From the NCBI GenBank assembly GCA_001599595.1, contig BCHH01000003.1, positions 3,777,619-3,841,618 on the forward strand: DNA of 64,000 nucleotides, in the 5' to 3' direction. Numbering within the stretch: position 1 is the stretch's first letter; each line of letters starts with the position of its first letter. The stretch is from Beverwykella pulmonaria (lineage: Eukaryota > Ascomycota > Dothideomycetes > Pleosporales > Melanommataceae). The translations under genes and the position numbers were made by a program. The notes under the pieces are model-generated. The model ran no database searches and was not told the origin of the DNA. It saw only the letters and a list, made by a program, of their open reading frames with translations. Shown piece after piece: positions 58,724-64,000 of the stretch.

Positions 58724-60310
58724 TGTGACGACCCCGTTACATGACCTCGCTTATTCCTTGTATATAACCATGCTGTCGAGTTATCTCATCTCGGCACCTA
58801 GTTATTTTGTAAAACAACCTGCTTTCAGCTCTATGCTCTCTCAGCTGCCCGTCACATCTAACTAGGTCACCAAGCAACGCCAGACACGGCTTCAAATATA
58901 CGCAGATCAACTGAGCGGGATTCCCTCGAACTCTCCGCCAACTGACCGTCGACGACTTGCGCAGCGCACGACGCCCGTGGCTGGCAAAGCGAGACAAAGT
59001 CCTTGAAATAGAGGCAACTCCCGAACCCTCCAACCCCCCTCTCCGGCGGAGGACCGCAGAGGACACCCTGGAGCCTGACATACAAGTGTATTCGTGCCAG
59101 GACGAAGATCCCGCTGGTGATATCGCTTGAGTTTACAGTGGACTACCCTCGAAGGACCGCACATATTTGTAGGGACCCGGACTACACCCACAAACCTCTC
59201 CTGTCGCGACAAGCCTCACCGCGACCGCAGAGCCCTTGACGACTACTGGATACAGTCTCAAACCGTAGGGCGGGGCCTACGTTGATTATATCACACAATC
59301 AACACCTCCCCTAGCCAGGGACACCAGCCCCCAAGCACGCGAGGGCCCTATCCACGACAGCGACGTCGATTATACGTCACGACGTTGTGATTCTGCCGGC
59401 CCACGTGATCCAACACCACAGGCGGGACTGACTCACCACAGGCGGAACTGACTCACCACCGCCGGGACCAACACCGGGATCACCGCCAGGACTGACTTAC
59501 CGCTTCCACCTTCTCACCCTCGACAACACAAAACTCACCGAATCCTTCTAGCAACTCGTTCGATCAACCGCCTCACAATCCACCAACAACCCCAGCACTA
59601 GAACGACAGTACTGTGGAACTGCGTCGTTGTAAGTGAAGGCCATTGGGGCCCTGAGTTAGTAGGATCTATGCCCTCAGTAACTTGCTCTGGTGCGGTATA
59701 GGGCCTAGCTTCGGCGAAGGTGCCTTTGCGTAGTTGAAAACCTAAGACCTCGCAGTCTGAGTCGACGAGCTGACGCCGCGTACTGCTGAACTAGCATCTG
59801 GCAAGATGGCTCCACGATCCCCCACCTTACTTGAAGAAAAGGCTTGGCCGAACACTCTAGTCCGCGACTACAGCTACGATGTAGCATTGCCCAAGGAACT
59901 GCAGTACGTCTCAGAGAGAGACTACTATGAGGCATGGATGGCTACGTTGGAAACGATCCAGACAAAGACTTCCGCCAAGAAGTTCCGGGTTGCGTTTGAC
60001 AGGGCAATACTAGTAGAGGAACAAGCAGCGAACGAGGGCGCCAGCAGCATTGAGATGCAGGTGCTCGTTACCGAGGAGGACCTAACCAAGCTCTCTCACG
60101 ACGACTTAGCGAGCTTAGTTATTCGCAACACTATCTCCATGCGCGCCCGCGAGCTGTTATCCCTACTATTATGGCGATTGACAAACCAAGGCTACCGACT
60201 TCACCGCGATGAACAGAAGCAATCACACGCCGTCAGCGAGAAACTGCAGAGGGCCAAGAGAGAACTCCGTGAGGCCAACCTTAACGGCGCTGATCAACGA
60301 AAACGCATTA
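58724..60310 (+). mobile_element. LTR plus gag fragment inserted in the Gypsy pol
   Basis: Starts TGTGACGACCCC right after the Gypsy sequence. A TG...CA segment to about 59304 may be the LTR. A gag-like ORF follows at 59806. No second LTR and no pol are seen, and the right border near 60310 is not resolved, so the element is truncated. Confidence 0.45.
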
Positions 60311-60363
60311 AGGGACTGGAGGCTGATATGGCTGCGGTTCGCCTTGATGATGCGATCAATTAG
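59806..60363 (+). CDS. Retrotransposon Gag-like N-terminal fragment
   Basis: A 185-residue uninterrupted frame (MAPRSPTLLEEKAWPNTLV...) is charged and ends in a coiled-coil-like region (SEKLQRAKRELREANL). It lies downstream of an LTR-like segment, as gag does. The last 15-20 codons overlap the opposite-strand Gypsy pol block and are probably chimeric. No zinc knuckle remains. Confidence 0.45.
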   Translation: MAPRSPTLLEEKAWPNTLVRDYSYDVALPKELQYVSERDYYEAWMATLETIQTKTSAKKFRVAFDRAILVEEQAANEGASSIEMQVLVTEEDLTKLSHDDLASLVIRNTISMRARELLSLLLWRLTNQGYRLHRDEQKQSHAVSEKLQRAKRELREANLNGADQRKRIKGLEADMAAVRLDDAIN

Positions 60364-60730
60364 TGAGTGAGGATCATCTAGCGGTGGCGAGGCTATAAAG
60401 GAATTGGATGCGGCTATTTCCATTGTGTTGACGGCTAGCAGGCCTTTCACGGCACAGGCGGCTAGGTGGTTGCATGTAGCGTTGATCACACTAATATTAA
60501 TTAGCTTAGCTGAAAGGAAGGCACGTGTTCGTGCTGCTTTGTCCTTATCCTTCTGTGTTTTTAGCTCCTCCTGCTTGCGCGACAGTGCGTCAGCTACTAT
60601 ATTGGCGGTGCCTGGGCGATAGGTGAGCGACAGGTTGAAGTCGGCTATGCTTAGCGCCCAGTGTAAGGCCGGTTTTGGCCTGTACATGTTGTAAGGCTGG
60701 TACCAGGCCTGCACGGAGGTAGTATGGCTC

Positions 60731-60988
60731 AGTTGTCATGTGATTTAGCCTATTAGTGTTCCCCCGCTGCCAATGTGGCTTAGCAGCGATTCGTCTCTCC
60801 TACAATACACTCCTATCTACCCCGAACCCTTACTCTCAACCCTATTTAGTGCGAGACAACACATCTGCATTACACAAGCATGACTGCCTTTTTATCCTTG
60901 AACCCCTTTCTATATTGCTAGATATTGCAATAATAGTAGTCACCCTTCGCAATGTATACCACTTCCCTATACTCTTAATGTTGATAGC
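60731..60988. other. Short intergenic interval
   Basis: 3' flank of the LtrA gene and the end of the Gypsy fragment. No gene recognised. Confidence 0.4.
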
Positions 60989-62946
60989 TTAGTGCTCCTT
61001 GCTCTTTGGCAGGCGAACGTGGTTGACGAGAACGCAGAGGAACATGACGATGCAGACAGTTGGGATCATCCAAGCGCTCGACATGTAATTGTCTAGTGAC
61101 TTGGGGTCAGACTGAATCAGTGTAACGAGACAGAGGCCAATACCGGCGGCGGCATTAATAGCAAGGCGGAGGTAGCCTGAGAGATTGCGCTTGCTCGCTG
61201 AAAGGGATAGAAAACCAAGGGCTGCGTTGAGGATAAGAGCAAGACCGCCCTGGAGAATATTAGTTGTCTATCTGATAGTTTGGGGGGGGGGAGAGGGACT
61301 TACAGCAATAAAAACGTAGTTCACAACAAGGTGGAAAACGTTATAGTAGCTGTTGAACACGGCCATAAATTCAGCAGCCTTCTTGTCATCCCCCTTCTTT
61401 TTTGGGACTGAAACGCTCAAACTGTCAAACAACGTCTTTAACGTCGTGGAGATCATCTCGTTGAGTCCATCAGTGTATTGTGCTTTAGCAGTCTTATTCG
61501 TGGGGTTGAGGTTCAAGTAGTCGAAGGCCTCAGCAATCAAGATTAGTGCAGCATTAACAGTTTCAATTTCCTTGGTAGCATCCACGCCTTTGGGTACGAA
61601 GTCGAACACAATGTTATTTGCAGTATAGTTGAGCGCAGAGGAAAATTCCTCACCAGTGCTGAAATTCGCATTGCTAATTTCATTCAAGGAGGCGTTAAGC
61701 CAGTACATGGCTTCAACAGCCTGGCGCCACACGATTAGGATAGAGATACCCTGCAGCACAAGAACGAGGACAGTGTGAAGGGGGAAGTGCAGGAACGACC
61801 ACAGTTGTTGCTTGATGGTGCCAAAGTGCTCCTCGTGTAGTCGGTCAAAGTATGACATGTAAAGGAAGTAAATGATGAGGATTGAGGCGGTGACTTGACC
61901 TACGACTGGCGCAGTCCATTCCAAATTGGTCTTCACAATTTTGGAGATGGACTTGCAGACCACAATAATACCTTCGCCAAGGATAATGAGAGTTAGGAGC
62001 GACATGCGCTGCACCATATGGGTTCCCTGAGAATAGGGGAATTAGCTGCGATTAGAAGTGCAAAGGTGATTTCGCTTACTTTAAACGAGATGACGCGCAG
62101 GACCATAGACACACAACAGTGAGAACTGTCTCAAGGATAGCGATAATGTACCAAGCAATGTAGACATTCGACTTCTGACCCTTTATAACGTCTTCGCCCA
62201 AGTCTGCGTCAAAGACGTACTTTGTCTTAGGGAAGACAGGCGTAAGAGCACCGTACAGAATAGCGGCAGTGAGTGTGGATCCCATGACTATCAGGAGCGG
62301 AAGGATAGTCTTCCTGTACTTCTTGGTGTAGAAAAGCGTCATTGCATATTGAAAAAACAGCGTGATACGCGATACCATTAGAATAAGTCCGAAGGCTTTG
62401 TAGATCTTAAAGTTGTAGACTTCTTGGCTAGGCTTCCATTGGGAGCCAATGACTGCGAAGCTAACCTATAGAAGAGTGAGTTCTGGTTTTTCTAGGTGAA
62501 ATAGATCTTACCATGACGCCGAAATGGATGCTCTTAGCAACACGCTCAAAGACAGAGTCCGCAGCAAACCGCACGTCATACAGCGAGACCTGATACCAGG
62601 TCAACCAAAGTAGCGCGAAGAAGCCAATATATGCCGTTAGTGAATGCCTGTCGTTAATTTCCAAATTAGCTGTGAAAGTGGTCAGATTGGCCACAAAGAA
62701 AAGATCATAGAAGAGCTCGGCGGTAGTGGCTTCGGCGTGGCGGTGGAAAGCTGGGTAATCGTGCAGGCTCTCGTCGGTGTTCTCAAATGGCACGTGACTC
62801 GGGTCGACACTCTTAGGTTTCGCATCCTCGATATCGCTGTGGTGCGCGGAAGCATCGTGGCTGACGTGGATATAGCCCGGCTCGTGGAGGGGTGAGGCGA
62901 AGAAGCTCAGAGGTTTCTCTTCGTGGTGATGTTCTTCGTGGCCCAT
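60989..62946 (-). CDS. LtrA-family (low temperature requirement A) membrane protein, apparent frameshift in exon 2
   Basis: Exons 62946-62512, 62465-62080, 62026-61304 and 61249-60989 encode about 600 residues. After a His-rich N-terminus (MGHEEHHHEE), the LtrA signature AELFYDLFFVANLTTF appears near residue 70, with about ten further membrane helices and SFKGTHMVQRMSLLTLIILGEG across the third junction. Total exon length is not divisible by three: in exon 2 the frame must change at 62108-62117, in a short CA/TG dinucleotide run, to reach the conserved VISFK|GTH join. Sequencing error or a recent mutation is likely. An alternative splice donor GTGTGT there keeps frame but drops the conserved VISFK. 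The family occurs in bacteria and fungi; its function is poorly known. Confidence 0.75.
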
Positions 62947-63715
62947 CGTGAAGTGGGTTAGTTGCTGGCCAATATGGGCGAGGAAGTGTGGATTCTGGAC
63001 GGAAAGAGGAGATATTAGAGTATTAGGAGAAGACACTACCCCAAACTTGAAAAAAAAACAAGAAAATCCGAAGGAAGGTAGATCGAATATGCCAGTGATG
63101 ATATGTTCTGGTGGGGTCCTCACAAGATATATACACCACGCTCCAACGTCTATGTTTACACTGCAGATGGATCGGGAATTTGGGCCGATGGCGTTGGGGC
63201 ACGAAAGGCGTATGCCCACGTATCAGTTAAGTGCCAAGATCAGCGGAACACTTGAAATAGACTCAAAGTGTCAGATGTATGCGGTATAAGACGTGGTATT
63301 GGTCGTGGTATGTGTCAGATTGGAAACCACGTGACCAAGAGACTGCGTTCCTCACGTAAATTTTTTCTAGATATGGACTATTTTACGCGGACACGTGACC
63401 GCGATAGGAGGACGAAAAAACCATGCATCGGCTTCCAGCCTCAACACCGCTTCGCTGAGTGTTCGAGCTTTATAGCCACCACGAGACGACAAGCTGACAG
63501 GGACCATGTCCGTCGCAAACGTAAGAGCTAGGCCGCGAAGGACTACCATGGGCCATACGCTAATGCGTTTCTTCGATGACATATGACACGTAGGGAAACC
63601 TGCAACATGCGTCACGCCCTCTCTTCTTCGAAAATATGCTAGAAAACCATGTACTCCCCCGATACCTCATTTATCATAGTCAGAATTTTGTTCGTCGTCC
63701 CAAGATCGGTGCCGC
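62947..63715. other. Promoter of the LtrA gene and 3' flank of the Hsp70-like gene
   Basis: Short frames only. Nothing else recognised. Confidence 0.4.
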
Positions 63716-64000
63716 TTAAGCGTAGTTCGCCGTAACGGAGCCGTATTTAATACCGTTGACAGAGAGAGAGAACTCGAGAGATGACTGGACTGAAATCTCG
63801 ATATTGAACCTCAACTGATGATACATGTCTCCAGAGGGGCTGCGCTTGGCGACGAACTCGCTCTCGGGAACGGGACTCAGGTCGATGAACAACGTAGCGA
63901 CGTTAGAGACGTTCTATAATCATTAACCAAATTCTCTGTCACTGAATTGAATGCATACCTCATCAACCTCACGCTGCGGTGCCTTGTCCACATCGGCAGA
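63716..64000 (-). CDS. Hsp70-like (HSPA12-type) protein, C-terminal end only
   Basis: Exon >64000-63959 and last exon 63913-63716 with a 45-nt intron (GTATGC...TTATAG). The product ends FIDLSPVPESEFVAKRS...YHQLRFNIEISVQSSLEFSLSVNGIKYGSVTANYA. The pattern of a conserved L.ID...P, then V.I...S.LE.S....G..YG.V...Y at the C-terminus is seen in fungal Hsp70-family ATPase-like proteins. The ATPase domain lies beyond the window, so the family call is tentative. Confidence 0.5.

Larger units (their letters stand above)
56950..60730 (-). mobile_element. Gypsy-type LTR retrotransposon pol, decayed and twice interrupted
   Basis: Reading leftward on the minus strand: RNase H end (ALSIADFNLSLTYRPGTANIVADALSRK) at 60714-60310, then GGLLLYNGKLVVPAVHP and the integrase zinc region at about 58720-58430, MSIDFKSFLPNKKGYGCALVVVDQLSK at about 58402-58321, and integrase core with STPYHPQTNGN at about 57330-57270. 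Stops are frequent. Insertions at 57475-58320 and from 58724 split it. Gag, protease and LTRs of this copy were not found. Confidence 0.75.

Overview
The window is nuclear DNA of a filamentous ascomycete. The evidence is many 45-115 nt GT-AG introns, a polyubiquitin gene with an intron inside its first ubiquitin unit, an intron-containing eL6 gene, fungal-only families (NACHT NLR, Zn2Cys6 factor, DUF7703-type membrane protein, Ppo-type oxygenase remnant) and AT-rich transposon copies whose stops look like repeat-induced point mutation (RIP). A Dothideomycete is my best guess from protein style alone; that is inference.

Layout. 1-1877: NACHT NLR-like gene (minus), open at the left edge. 1928-5367: a dead Fot1/pogo transposon with 48-bp inverted ends, split exactly by a 1310-bp LTR-type element (5-bp duplication ACAAG). 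6043-8361: a protein with a ThuA/amidotransferase-like N half and a lectin-like beta-propeller C half. 9.0-10.3 kb: Tc1/mariner and pogo debris. 10545-11873: a G-alpha-like protein that has lost its GTPase motifs. 12983-18955: DUF7703-like membrane protein, ribosomal protein eL6, a MAPEG-like protein and a decayed Ppo oxygenase. 19-22 kb: gene-free. 22134-33170: GDP-mannose pyrophosphorylase, a small secreted Cys-rich protein with a broken frame, polyubiquitin and an aldo/keto reductase. 36185-38723: Zn2Cys6 factor with glutamine-rich regions. 42800-49174: MFS monocarboxylate-type transporter, cupin remnant, protein farnesyltransferase beta subunit and a Dabb-domain protein. 52434-53209: a dsRNA-binding-motif-like protein with a C-terminal Cys cluster. 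53.8-56.8 kb: decayed mucin-like membrane protein and decayed short-chain dehydrogenase. 57-60.7 kb: an inverted Gypsy pol carrying two further insertions. 60989-62946: LtrA-family membrane protein. 63716-64000: C-terminal end of an Hsp70-like protein.

The housekeeping genes (eL6, mannose activation, polyubiquitin, farnesyltransferase) stand alone with their own promoters; nothing looks like an operon or a coherent biosynthetic cluster. The accessory interest is at the NLR/transposon edge, the ThuA-propeller fusion, the pseudo-G-alpha, the frame-broken secreted protein and the dsRBM-like protein. Splice junctions were derived by reading frames by eye and have no transcript support.
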